NCBI RefSeq assembly: GCF_947172395.1
Contig: NC_069084.1
Span: forward strand, 19,159,418 to 19,223,417
Length of the DNA: 64,000 nucleotides
Source of the DNA: Bicyclus anynana
Taxonomy: Eukaryota; Arthropoda; Insecta; Lepidoptera; Nymphalidae
Direction of reading: 5' to 3'
Shown: positions 44,730 through 55,373 of the stretch, piece by piece
How the letters are laid out: each line of letters begins with the position of its first letter
Numbering within the stretch: the stretch's first letter is position 1
Notes under the pieces: model-generated
Told to the model about the DNA's origin: nothing
The model's database searches: none
Seen by the model: only the letters and a program-made list of their open reading frames with translations
Position numbers and translations under genes: made by a program

Positions 44730-44900
44730 AGAGCAAAGCAACTGACTGATTTTTCAAAAATGTACCAAAGTAAATGAATTTGAATTAGGTAGGTTTTGCC
44801 TACCCATCTTGCAGCTCTGCTGGTTGTTGACGACGAGTTCACAAGATGCAAGGCAAATGACACAAATGCATCTGTTTACACAGTATGCCATTCGTACAAC
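44730..44900. repeat. Duplicated intergenic block (partner 57005-57250)
   Basis: 'agagcaaag.aactgac', 'agtaaatgaatttgagta', 'ctgctggttgttgacgacgagttcacaagatgcaagg' and 'tgtttacac.gtatg.cat' recur in order at 57005-57250. The block lies 3' of L5 but 5' of L6, as expected if it is a junction between array units. Confidence 0.85.
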
Positions 44901-45154
44901 GAAAATACAAACAAATACATACAATCATACAAATAATAGAGTGCTTGAGTTACTTTTCTTTTATCTTGCTCTCAGTTACTGAGATAACTGACGTTGGCCT
45001 AATCGAACGGTAATTTTTAAAATTAGGTTACATTCATAAACTTGTACTTATTTTAAGCCAAAAAGTACAATTACCTGTTGCCTTTATTATATTTCATATT
45101 ATACAAGCATACAAAAATAAGCACTGCAGCCAAGTTTCAGTATTTATTGTCATC

Positions 45155-46405
45155 TTATGTACTGTAGTCTGTCAAATACTGGTTTATTTTAGGAAATATC
45201 AATTTTTTAATATATTGACTGTAAATCATGTCTAAGTGATTCCATCGGGGTTCAGAGACTTCCGCCGCTTCCAACACATTCGGCAACTTCTTCACCAACC
45301 ATAACACATCCTCTACAACATTCACTTGGTCGTCTCTTCCATACATTACTAAGACAGGAGCAGTGACAGCAGTTAAATTGTATAACGGTGGTTGCTCTGA
45401 TCCGTAAACTGCGATATTTTTTATTTTTCCATAATCGAATTTTTGAAACTCGTCCGTTTGCAAACTCTGCCCATACCGAGCCAAAGTTTGCAGTGAAGTA
45501 CCAGCCGGTGTGTGTGTGGCTATCAGCTCCAGCGTTTCATCATCTATGGACCCCGGATAAGATGCGTCCAAAATGTTGACTATCCCGGTACCGCAAATGG
45601 CCCGCGAAGTCGTTCTATACATACACAGCAGACTGACAAACCCTTGTACAACCTCTCCTCTAGCAAAAACTTCGTTGACGCCTGCCAAACTAAGAACTTC
45701 TTTCAAATAGTTTGAACTTTCAAAAATAGTTTTCAAGGGCAATGATTTTAAATTAGTGATTCTTGCTGCCGGGCCTAAAGCTATGAGAAGATTCAATTTA
45801 TCACAGTAGCCAGGTCTCTCTGAGCACATGATCATGGCCGTCCCTACAGATTGGGAGAAGCCAACGTAAGTTAGCTTTTCTTTGCCTGTATTTTCTAAAA
45901 CATAGTCAACCATAGCGGGTACATCGTAGATTCCCATTTCGTCTATTGAATATTCCCAGAATTCGGCATCTTCATCTGGATCTAGTCGCACATGATTCCT
46001 GCCGTAGTAGGTGCCGCGCTGGTTGCCGACCCACAGATCGTGGCACTGCTCCGCTATCAGATACGCCAGGCCCGCATTCTGCCCAGCGTCCAACCACGAG
46101 TCTGCGCTCTGGAACAGGCCATGCATCACCAGCACCGGAGAATTTTTATATACGATGCAGTCCTTGCCTTTCATTCGAAAAACGGTGAGAACGTATCCAT
46201 CCTCAGTGGTCACTGTGTGCTCTTCTGTCGCGAAACCGTACTGACCACTTAGCTCCGTGAAATTCAAATATGAATCGTTTCGAAGGTCTGTGAGAGGCTT
46301 AAACGGTTTCAGGACGAGGTCTCTCAGTGATTGAAGAATTGCTCCATTTCCAGCAGAAATAGCTATCGACAACACAAGGATCGTGACGATTGCTCTGAAC
46401 GCCAT
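45155..46405 (-). CDS. Secreted acid lipase L5, single exon, altered nucleophile elbow (GFSQS)
   Basis: The open frame extends to 46606, but the upstream part runs through the conserved TATA-like element and into a Helitron end, so ATG 46405 is the likely start. This gives 416 residues opening MAFRAIVTILVLSIAIS, a signal peptide shared with L4. Lipase-associated region at about 46-79, HGL at 95-97, WVGNQRG at 125-131. The Ser184 motif is GFSQS: Gly of GxSxG is Ser186. Asp359 (YGRDD) and His390 (WNHLD) are present, as is the Cys271/Cys281 pair. AATAAA at 45148-45143 follows the stop closely. The intact frame suggests selection, with possibly changed activity. Confidence 0.94.
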   Translation of the reverse strand: MAFRAIVTILVLSIAISAGNGAILQSLRDLVLKPFKPLTDLRNDSYLNFTELSGQYGFATEEHTVTTEDGYVLTVFRMKGKDCIVYKNSPVLVMHGLFQSADSWLDAGQNAGLAYLIAEQCHDLWVGNQRGTYYGRNHVRLDPDEDAEFWEYSIDEMGIYDVPAMVDYVLENTGKEKLTYVGFSQSVGTAMIMCSERPGYCDKLNLLIALGPAARITNLKSLPLKTIFESSNYLKEVLSLAGVNEVFARGEVVQGFVSLLCMYRTTSRAICGTGIVNILDASYPGSIDDETLELIATHTPAGTSLQTLARYGQSLQTDEFQKFDYGKIKNIAVYGSEQPPLYNLTAVTAPVLVMYGRDDQVNVVEDVLWLVKKLPNVLEAAEVSEPRWNHLDMIYSQYIKKLIFPKINQYLTDYST

Positions 46406-46472
46406 TATATCAGCTACCCTGTATATGTAGCTATCCGCTGTAGATACTCTACAATAAATCGCTTTAACATGG

Positions 46473-46484
46473 CTATTTATTAAC
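46473..46484 (-). promoter_or_regulatory. TATA-like element of lipase L5
   Basis: The minus strand reads GTTAATAAATAG, identical to that of L4, 68-79 bases before the ATG. The sequence upstream (CATATGCTAATATTTGCTCTA) is also conserved in L4 (CATATGCCAATATTTGTTCTA). Confidence 0.65.
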
Positions 46485-46550
46485 AGAGGTTTCATATAAT
46501 AATTATCATATGCTAATATTTGCTCTACGCCTACTACTATCCATATTAAT

Positions 46551-47187
46551 ATTATACATATGAAAGAGTGTGTGTCTGTCTGTCTGTTTGTTTGTCCGTC
46601 TTTCACGTCGAAACCGAGCGACGAATCGACGTGATTTTTAAGCGGAGATAGTTGAAAGAATGAAAAGTGACATAGGCTACCACTCGCCTAAAATGGGGGG
46701 GTGGAAGTTTGTATGGAGCATTCAGCAATTTTCCACAGATTATAATTGTGACTAAAAAGAAAGAAAAGAAAGAAAAATGTGTTTATTTCGAAATTATGCC
46801 ACACATCACAATATCTTCAGTACACCAAGTCATCCAGGACAATACCCTGCGATGTGTGGCATAGCCCAGAAAATGGCCCCAGCTCAGCATAATGCTACGT
46901 GACCATTGAAATTAGGACATGCAGCGATGATTTTCAGCTGGAACTACAGATCGGGTAACGCCACGAACACGCCACGCACACGAACACGCCAACATAACCT
47001 TATAATCTTAAGTAATACCTACACTGACATTTAAACCAAAAAATAAACTAATAATAAATAACCAAAAGGAATTAAAATGAGTTAAGCTATTGAGAAAGGA
47101 TAGGGGTAGGGAGGGTTGGTGTAAGATGAGAGTAGAATAGGATAGGGGTAGGAATCGAGTCAAAGCAAAGCTTGGCCGGGTTTGCTA
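46551..47187 (+). mobile_element. Helitron-like element with embedded LINE tail and G-rich repeat
   Basis: 5' 'tccatattaatattatacatatgaaag', then 'gtccgtctttcacgtcgaaaccgagcgacg', and 3' 'aaagcaaagcttggccgggtttgCTAG'. Inside are an (AAAG)n tract and a reverse LINE 3' fragment (about 46785-46930). A short GGGTA-type run lies at 47098-47152. Confidence 0.7.
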
Positions 47188-47357
47188 GTGCTGTATAATC
47201 GAATGGTCATATTTTTGTACATTATAGACATTATTGAAAGTCTAACAGAAGGTGACAGTTTTCAGAAATTTGTTTTCCCAACCTTAAAACGCAAAGACAC
47301 CAAAGATTTAGGAGTAGGTATGTGTAAAATAATGTTCGTTTTGACACTAAACCAATC

Positions 47358-47966
47358 TATCTAGACTCATAATAAAACTGTAACATGTAAAATTTTGTTT
47401 CACCCCTTTTTGACAAAAAGCATCCTATAATTATTGTCTCAAATTGTTCCAAGTTTCATTTGATTTTGTATGGAAAGTCCTTATTTTTTTATACGAGTTA
47501 CATTGGTAAAAATTAGTAAGTGTACCTTTTGCCTCGACTGGTGACAGAAGGGCTGGCTCATTTTTTGCGCAAAGGATCAGCTTGGCTGTCCAGCGCGGAA
47601 ATGCAGCCAGTATTCTTGCCACCATTCCACGTGGGCATGATTTGTATAGTTATTAGGATAAGTTAGCTTAAGTTCCTTATTGTATTCTTTCTCAATAAAA
47701 AAAAAAAAAAAAAAATTTGAATTGTGTACCTACTACCAAAAAAATACAAATACATAATAATGTTAAATAAGATTTTTAAAATTGTACCCCTAAAGGGGTT
47801 AAAGTTTTTTTTTAATATAAATGGTCCATTTTGAGTTATATTTTTGTAAAATGTTTAGTGGGCTATATTGGCTATAAACATGCGAAAATATAAATAGAAG
47901 GGGGTGAAATAGGAGTTGAAAGTTACATCGAGTTTTACGCGCACTACTACTTATTGCGTCTGCTAG
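47358..47966 (+). mobile_element. Helitron-like element split by a poly(A)-tailed LINE end
   Basis: 5' 'tctatctagactcataat', 3' 'gttacatcgagttttacgcgc...gcgtctgCTAG' followed by T, a decayed version of the 42917 terminus. Foreign sequence lies at about 47505-47716. Confidence 0.65.
47505..47716 (+). mobile_element. 5'-truncated LINE 3' end with poly(A)
   Basis: One frame reads FFAQRISLAVQRGNAASILA followed by TIPRGHDLYSY, which resembles the C-terminus of a jockey/CR1-group reverse transcriptase. A stop, 'ctcaataaa' polyadenylation signal and about 20 A follow. The tract inserted into a Helitron-like element. Confidence 0.65.
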
Positions 47967-49355
47967 TATAAAATATATTTAGCATTATTTGTGTATCTGT
48001 TACGTTACATAAAACGTATATGTACTTCCGTCAGATGAATTTTAATTGTACCAACAGGGTTTTTTTTCTGATTGTGCTTCCGGTAGATTCACTAAGGGGT
48101 CACAGCATCACCGGGGGATCTGTGCGAGCGCAGGAGAAGTTGTGCCAGCGGATTGTCAATATGTAGAGGATGTGCGGGCTTGGGCGGGCGAGGGCGGGCG
48201 GGGGCGGGCCCCTGAAAACTTACGTGCATAGTCACTGTCGAAGTTTAGTGTTTCCAAATGTAACGCATTTTTAAATAATAATAATATTCGCATTAATAAG
48301 TTTCGAATAGAAGCCTTATGAATATGATATTAAAGTTATTAGTTGAATATTTTGCTAGTAGGCTAATAACTAAGTAATTCGTTCGTTCGGTTTCGGGTAT
48401 TTAAGCTGCACAAATATTTGTACAGCTTCAGTACCGCTTTGTTTGGGTACTAATTATTCACAGGAAGTAAAACTGTAAGAAACTGTAATGTTGTTATCAA
48501 TTGTAAATTATAATACTGTATGATTTTTTTTAAATAATTAAAGAAATAAAAAACCCCGATTGCATAAAATATAAAAATTGAAAAGAAAAAAAAACAAGCT
48601 CAGTCCAGAAGTATAGAAAACAATTAAAAAACAATCGGGACCAGTATTGGATATTATGATTTTAGTCTACGATAAATAATAGGTCTTGATTGTTTTTTAT
48701 TTTAATAATACAGTATAATAATTTACCATTGTTAACAACATTACAGTTTTTTATAGTTTTACTTCCTGTGTGAAGGTAAAAGCTGATACAATGTCCTCCA
48801 AGCACCTGAATATATATAATCAAGAAACTCATCAATGGTGTAGTAATCTCGACTAAGTAAATTTTTTTAACACATTGCTTAAATGAGGTTAACTGTTCAA
48901 AATGAAATATACCTTGTTGTATGTGGTTACGTTTTATTTTTCTACAATCAACATAGAATGTATTGCATTCGTGTGGACGAATGAGCATTGCTACTGTGAA
49001 ATAAACAACACCGTCTCCGCAGTTTCGTGCTAACTCGTGTGAACTTTGAACCTCAGAGAATTTTTTTCGTTCGTTCGTGGTTTTTCGATCTAGCAATAAT
49101 CTGTGCAAAATAAGAATTTATTTCAGAAGTGCCCAACGGAACGATGACTTTTTTATTTAGATTATAGAAAAGCTCAGTAGGTGCTTCACAACCCGACCCA
49201 GAAGTCGAATCCAGGGTCTCGTAATCCTAAGTCACATCGGTTAACACTGGGTCGAAGGCTGTATATCGAATGACGGAGTGAAAGCTCTGAGTGTAGAGTT
49301 TGAGACTGGCTTCAAAAGTTACAAGTTGTTTTTTATTCAGTTATTTAAATTAGGC

Positions 49356-49367
49356 TTAGTTAACATG
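49356..49367 (+). repeat. Target-site duplication of the RTE LINE, left copy
   Basis: TTAGTTAACATG is repeated exactly at 53773-53784, after the element's TTTA-rich tail. Confidence 0.9.
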
Positions 49368-49862
49368 TGAGAGGGCGCTAGTTCTCACAGTGAACAAGTT
49401 CAACTCTGTATTTTTATTCATTTTAAATTGTTTAAAGTAAATTTATAGTCATAAAAAGTGTTCAAACGTGTGTAATACAAGGCGATACATATGTCAAATT
49501 GTTGGCCAGCTTCGATTATCAAGAATATCCACAAAAATCACGAAAACATAGTGCAACGGCTATTGTTGAATCTGACGTGTTAAAATCAGTAAGAAACCAG
49601 AAACAGCCAAAATTACATATTCAGAACGAAAAACAACCTGGTAGAAGCCAACTGGTAACACGAAACAGTAAGAAATAAAGATATTTATGCAAACATAACC
49701 TAACTTAAAAAAATTATTAGTCATCCAACAATGTTATCACATTCGTCTGCGCAGTTAGCGCCATCTAGCGTCGAGTAGCTGAATACAACAACTTAGATAC
49801 GAACCACTAAATATTTCCAAGGAACGTAAATCAGCGACACCTATTGGCAGCTAGCGAGCATT

Positions 49863-50448
49863 ATGGAAGACATAACGAAAATGTTAAAATTAATACAAAC
49901 TGATTTATCAGAACAAAAAAAAGAAAGAAAAGAAATGGAAACAAATATTACAAACAGTATAAATACTATGAATAAAAATATAAACGAAAAATTTAAAGAA
50001 AATAGAGCAGAATTATTTCAAACTCAACGATCAAATAAAAAAACCAAGAAAAGACGCTGGATCGAATGGAAAGACATATCAAGAAAAAGAACAGTATTTT
50101 TTGGAATTGAGGAAGGAGAGACATTATACCATGAGCTGGCAAATAAAGTCTTGGCATTTATTAAAGAAATAAATATATATTGCGAGAGAAAAGAGATAGA
50201 ATTTGTGAAACGGCTAAGAAAAAAAAGTGGTAGAGCCAGACCAATTACAGTCACATTGGGGAACAACAATGGGGAAAAAAATATCACTATTACAAAATAA
50301 GAAAAATATTATAAATAGCAATATCTATTATAAAGAGGATTACCCACAAAAAGTATTGGAGAAAAGAAAACAATTAAAAACAGAATTATTAAAATGTAAA
50401 GCAGAAGGCAAAAAAACAGTTATTAAGTACGATAAAATAATAATTTAA
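49863..50448 (+). pseudogene. RTE ORF1, frameshifted
   Basis: The N-terminal part (MEDITKMLKLIQTDL) is a coiled coil rich in Lys, Glu and Asn. It is followed by SRKRTVFFGIEEGE and RKKSGRARPITVTLG. The reading then continues in another frame (overlap 50227-50300) with YYKEDYPQKVLEKRKQL and KTVIKYDKIII, the usual C-terminal end of lepidopteran RTE ORF1 proteins. One frameshift near 50270 separates the parts. Confidence 0.82.
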
Positions 50449-50589
50449 AATGAACACAAACCCAATAAGCCACATATTAGTCACATATTAGTACACAACC
50501 ATCCAAGAAACGTGATCTAAAAATCTCCCTCCAGCAAGACAAAAGATACTCTGATAACCAAACCACAAAAAAATAAGATTACAGCCTTC

Positions 50590-53540
50590 ATGAGACAAAG
50601 ATTCCGAGGGTTCCAAAGGAACTTATATTTCTACATCCAGCTCCTAGCAACTAATAGAGGCCCCTCTACAATTCCAAAACCCAAAACGGCTGGTCACCGT
50701 GGGGGAGAAGAAAAAAAGCGCTTCTTCTCTGACTACAACCCTCCAATACAACAAATAAATACTTTGAAAAATAAGATAAATAAAATCAAACTCCACATCG
50801 GCACTTTTAACGTGAGATCTTTAGCAAGCTCGTCTAAACTCTTAGAACTTACAAATGCGCTTAAAAACATTAAATACGACATCATTGGATTGTCAGAAAT
50901 GAGAAGAGTAGGATACGGCATAGACGAGTACGACGATTTTGTACTATGTTACAACGGACAGACAAATGAAAAATACGGAATCGGCTTCATTATAAAAAAG
51001 TATTTACGAATTTGTATCAAAAGCTTTGTAGGCCTATCTGACCGTGTAGCGCTATTAGACATAGACATAAACGATTTCCCAATCACTGTTATCCAAGTAT
51101 ACGCGCCTACTGAAGAGTCTTAGGAACCGGATATTGAATCGTTCTATAGAACTCTCCATAAAGCTCACGAAAACTCGAGTAAAAATACTATAGTCATGGG
51201 CGACTTCAATGCCAAAGTAGGTCAGAAGGTCACAGAAGAAAACAAACTTCTTGGAAATTTTGGTTTCGGCAAAAGGAGTCCTAGAGGTCAAATTCTAATC
51301 CAATACGCTCAAGAATATAATCTATTAATTATGAACACCTTTTTTCAAGAAAAAACCTAGTCGTAAATGGAACCGGATCAGAAAACTAAAAATGAATTAG
51401 ATTATATACTTAAACATTTTCCCAACAGATTCGAAGATATACATGTTCTAAATAACATCAAGTTTTCATCCGATCACAGAATGGTGAGATCAAAAATTTC
51501 ATTTCATCCGTTCAAGAAAAGCCGAGCTAAGTACAAATGCTCTACTTATACATTAAAAAATGAAAGTGAAGCAAGTAGCTACCTTGAAAAGTTGGAAAAA
51601 AATATAACGCTTATGCAATTAAATGACGCATTTACAAGCCAATCTCAGTACAATAAACTTGAAGAATGTTTACTGAACAGCTTAAAAAAAAGAAACAGAC
51701 TGAAAAACCTAAACTAAACAAATTTTTTACCAAGGACTAATTTTTTACTAAGTCTCATTGAACTACGTCACAAACAAACAAAAAGCCGTGAAGATTAAAT
51801 TGAGCTCTATTTACAAAACTACCAACAAAAGCATTAGAAAAGACTACAAGAATCACAGGTTAAAAATTATAGAGAAACACTTGACGACTAGTGGAAGCTG
51901 TAAACGTGCAAATAAAGAACTACGTACACACAAAACATGGATACCAAGAAACTTTTAGAAAACTCTACCCCTTCTTACAAAAGAGAAAGTATTCTAAAAA
52001 TAGCGACGAATTTTTACGCAAAGCTCTACGACCAGAAAGATCATGGAAATTCCGAAATTATAACTTGTGACCATCAAAGTAAAACAAACATCGAATAGAA
52101 TCAATAGAAATAGGTCGAGAATGAAATAGGCTCAAATCAGACAAGAGTCCAGGGCCAGGCGGTATACCAAACGTGGCACTTAAATTGGGTCGAACTCTAC
52201 TAACGCCTATAATAAACCTTTATATTCAATAACATAATTAAAGACGAGAGAGTCCCAGAGCAATAGACGAAATCCAATATAATATTATTATATAAAAAAG
52301 GCGATCCTAACAACATCGGAAATTACCGTCCGATCAGCTTACTACCGAGTCTCTACAAACTATTTTCACAATGTATCCTAAGTCGAATATCCTCAGAAAT
52401 TGACAAAAATCAACCAGTAGAGCAAGCCGGTTTTCGACCGACCATATTCAAACCCTAGAGAGCATAGTAGAGAAATAGAAGGAATTCCAAAGGCCTATCT
52501 ACTTAGCTTTTATTGACTACCAGAAGGCATTCGACTCTATTTCACACAACTCAATATGGAAAGCTTTGAAAATGAACAACATAGACATCGCATATTGTAA
52601 TATTATAAAAGATATATATGAGCGTAGTACGAGCAGAATCAGCCTCGAAACTAGTGGTCCTGAAATAAAAATCAAAAGAGGAGTAAAACAAGGTGACCCG
52701 TTATCCCCAAAGCTTTTTGCAGTGTTAGAGATGATATTCAAGAACCTCGAATGGCAAAATCTTGGTATCTTAATAAATAATGACCATTTTAACCATCTGC
52801 GCTTTGCCGATGACAAAATCTTGTTTTCAGAAACATTCCCACAACTGGAAGTTATGATACAACAACTACAGGCAGAAAGCGCACGCGTGGGATTAGAAAT
52901 GAACCTGACTAAACCAAACTGATGACCAACTCCTTAAAATTACCAATAAAGCTAGGAAACGAAAATCTGGTATATGTAGACACCTACATATACTTAGGTT
53001 AACAAGTTTCACTTCATCATAACAACATAGAAGAAATTTGTAGAAGAATACACATAACTTGGCAAAAATACTGGGCTCACAGGGAAATAATGAAAGGAGA
53101 TATGCCGCTTTCATTGAAAAAAAAAGTAATGGATAGTAACATTGCCCTGTCTAACATATGGCTCACAAACCTGGACATTTACTAAACAAGCGAAAGAAAA
53201 AAATAGAATATGTCAAGCGTCAATGGAACGATCCATATTAGGGATACGAAAGAGAGATAGAGTACGCCACACGAAAATAAGACAAAGAACAAAACAAATA
53301 GATTTCTTACTTCACTCCATGAAACTAAAATGGAAATGGACAGGCCATGTCGTTAGAACGAAAGACGCTCGGTTGACGAAGCATGTCGTGGAAGGGCCCT
53401 AGGGGTAAAAGGCAGGCCTTACAGAAGATGGGTCAACGACATCAAAGATATTGTAGGAGACGAGTGGCAATCAAAAGCAAACGATAGGGAAAAATGGAAA
53501 AATCTGGAGGAGGCCTTTACCCTACAGAGGGGTTCTCATT
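50590..53540 (+). pseudogene. RTE ORF2 (endonuclease-reverse transcriptase), inactivated
   Basis: The endonuclease is recognisable (IGTFNVRSLA, SEMRRVGYG, IQVYAPTEES, MGDFNAKVGQ). A TAG at 51121-51123 interrupts it, and further stops follow near 51358 and 51714. The RT part survives as NYRPISLLPSLYK, GVKQGDPLSPKLF (about 52681) and RFADDKILFSE (about 52800). The tail reads KLKWKWTGHVVRT and RRWVNDIKD. At least five frame breaks, so it cannot make the enzyme. Confidence 0.9.
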
Positions 53541-53784
53541 AAAAAAATCAAGGAAATATATATAAAATATATAGAGAAAAAGAAAGAAAACAAATAGTTA
53601 CAAATAACAAAAAATATTAATAAAAAGATAAAATGCAATAAATGTACTATGATAAGTATTAAAATTAAAGTATTATAGTAAAAGTGTTACCTACTTTGTT
53701 TTGTATAAAAAGTATTAGAATAATTATCTTATGTAAATGGGAAATAATAAAAGGCTTTTTTATTTATTTATTTTAGTTAACATG

Positions 53785-55130
53785 CACTTTAGATACGTCG
53801 CTATGTTGTGACGTATGAGATAGTGGTGATAAATAAAGTCGCCACCACTCACGTGTTTTCTCCCTGACAAGGTAAACGTATGGGAAGCCTGAAGTACCTA
53901 TAGCTTTGGATACCGTGTTAATATACAACTCGCTATAGAGATTAAGGTATAGGTAAGAGAATACGCGGATAAAACATGGCATATAAACTCACTCATAACC
54001 TGGATTTCTAGTGGTATAAGAATGTTAAGTAGATCCAGAGATTACCCCCACAATACCACAAATTAATCTCTTTACAATATTAGCATAGAAGTATAAATTT
54101 ATTAATGCGCCTGCAATAAACAGAACCGCAAAATTTCACCATATCGTAATTCCAATGTTCTCTATTCCGTTATTCATTTCACACGAGTAGTGTCTAATCT
54201 CTTATCAATACGGGAATATAATATAGCCTATGCCACTTCCAAATGAGGTGGCTATCCATTGATAAAGCATTTTCAAAACCTGTTCAGAGAAAGACTCCTA
54301 CAATATCACAAACTTAACCTCTGCATAATATCTAATTATCTAAAACTAATTTGAATAGTTTCCAAAAAATCCCTAGAGTGACCAAGGTTTTTTTTCTTCG
54401 TATTTTTGAAATTTTTCTATCTTAAATCAGTTTTTTCAATGCTGCTGCTGTAATTAATATTTTAAAGATCTGATTTTTTGTTAAATATTACGAAATAAAT
54501 TATCAACTTACTTTTGTGTTAATAATTCAGTTACAACTTTTGTTTAGTAACATTATTTATACTATGTAACATTTATTTTAAGATTGGTTGTTGCTTTTAG
54601 TAAGTTTTATCTCGCTATGTGACCACACATTTCCGTGGTGTCAACCGGTTCAAGGTTAAAGTGGTTAGGTTTTATCTGGGGAAAAATTCCTAGTGAACTG
54701 AAGTTTTGTAAACACCTTTTATTATGGAGTTATTATAAAGATGTGAAAAATCGACCTATTGCTCGGAGGTCAATAGAAGTCATTATATTGTCTCGTAAAA
54801 TTGTCTACAAAATATGTCTTTTGCAGTTTTTCTGTAAAACAACAACAACAACTGGACTATTCTTGTATAATATCATGTTTGTCAAACCAGCTTCTAAACA
54901 AGGTCCAGATTCCACAAAACTATCTTCTTTGTCGCTGCGCTCTTGACAGAGCGGTCGTGGTCTTTAGGACGTGTTGGAGGCAGATGTAATACGCCTCACG
55001 AGCATTCGACATAAAACTATGCATGTTTGTATATCTTTCCGTGCGTATCTCAATCGCTATAGGTCTAAAGAGAATAATAATGAAAATCCAAATTAGTGTA
55101 AGTTTACTTATTCAAAATCGGTTCAGTAGT
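53785..55130. other. Gene-free stretch 3' of L6
   Basis: It holds two worn Helitron-like fragments (about 53940-54085, 'agtagatccagagattacccccacaatacc', and 54180-54330). A short LINE-UTR-like snippet is at about 54610-54650. The remainder is unassigned. Confidence 0.5.
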
Positions 55131-55134
55131 TTTC

Positions 55135-55155
55135 GAGAGAGAGAGAGAGAGAGAG
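55135..55155. repeat. (GA)n microsatellite
   Basis: Ten uninterrupted GA units inside the duplicated L4/L6 3' flank. The L4 copy lacks the expansion. Confidence 0.95.
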
Positions 55156-55373
55156 TAGTATGAGTATGTATGTCACTAGCAAAACGTGTCGTTGGATTAA
55201 TAGCATGTTTGAGGTTCTAAAAAACAACATTATTATAATAGTACAATTGTCAAACAACCTGTCTTTTTGTATAAGTTTTATTTTTGTAAATTTGAACATG
55301 AGATGGTAACAAAAATGGGGTAAAAAAATAACAGGTATGAGTTTTCACCGCAGTAATTTTGGACTTTTATAGT

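Larger units (their letters stand above)
46406..49325. repeat. 5' flank of L5, copy B of a ~3-kb segmental duplication (partner 30087-33220)
   Basis: See the partner entry. Two Helitron-like elements (46551-47187 and 47358-47966) interrupt this copy. An RTE LINE has inserted just beyond the right end of the recognisable match. Confidence 0.85.
49368..53772 (+). mobile_element. Full-length but decayed RTE-type LINE
   Basis: A 4.4-kb element between exact 12-bp TTAGTTAACATG repeats. It has a 5' UTR of about 495 bases, a small ORF1 (49863-50448 in two frames), ORF2 (about 50590-53540) with many stops, and a 3' end in 'ttttttatttatttatttta', a short-repeat tail typical of RTE. It sits just past the duplicated L5 flank, so it inserted after or around that duplication. 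Confidence 0.9.

Noticed and set aside
46406..46606. N-terminal extension of L5 (67 residues)
   Set aside because: It covers the promoter and enters a Helitron-like end. The internal Met matches the start of the paralogues.
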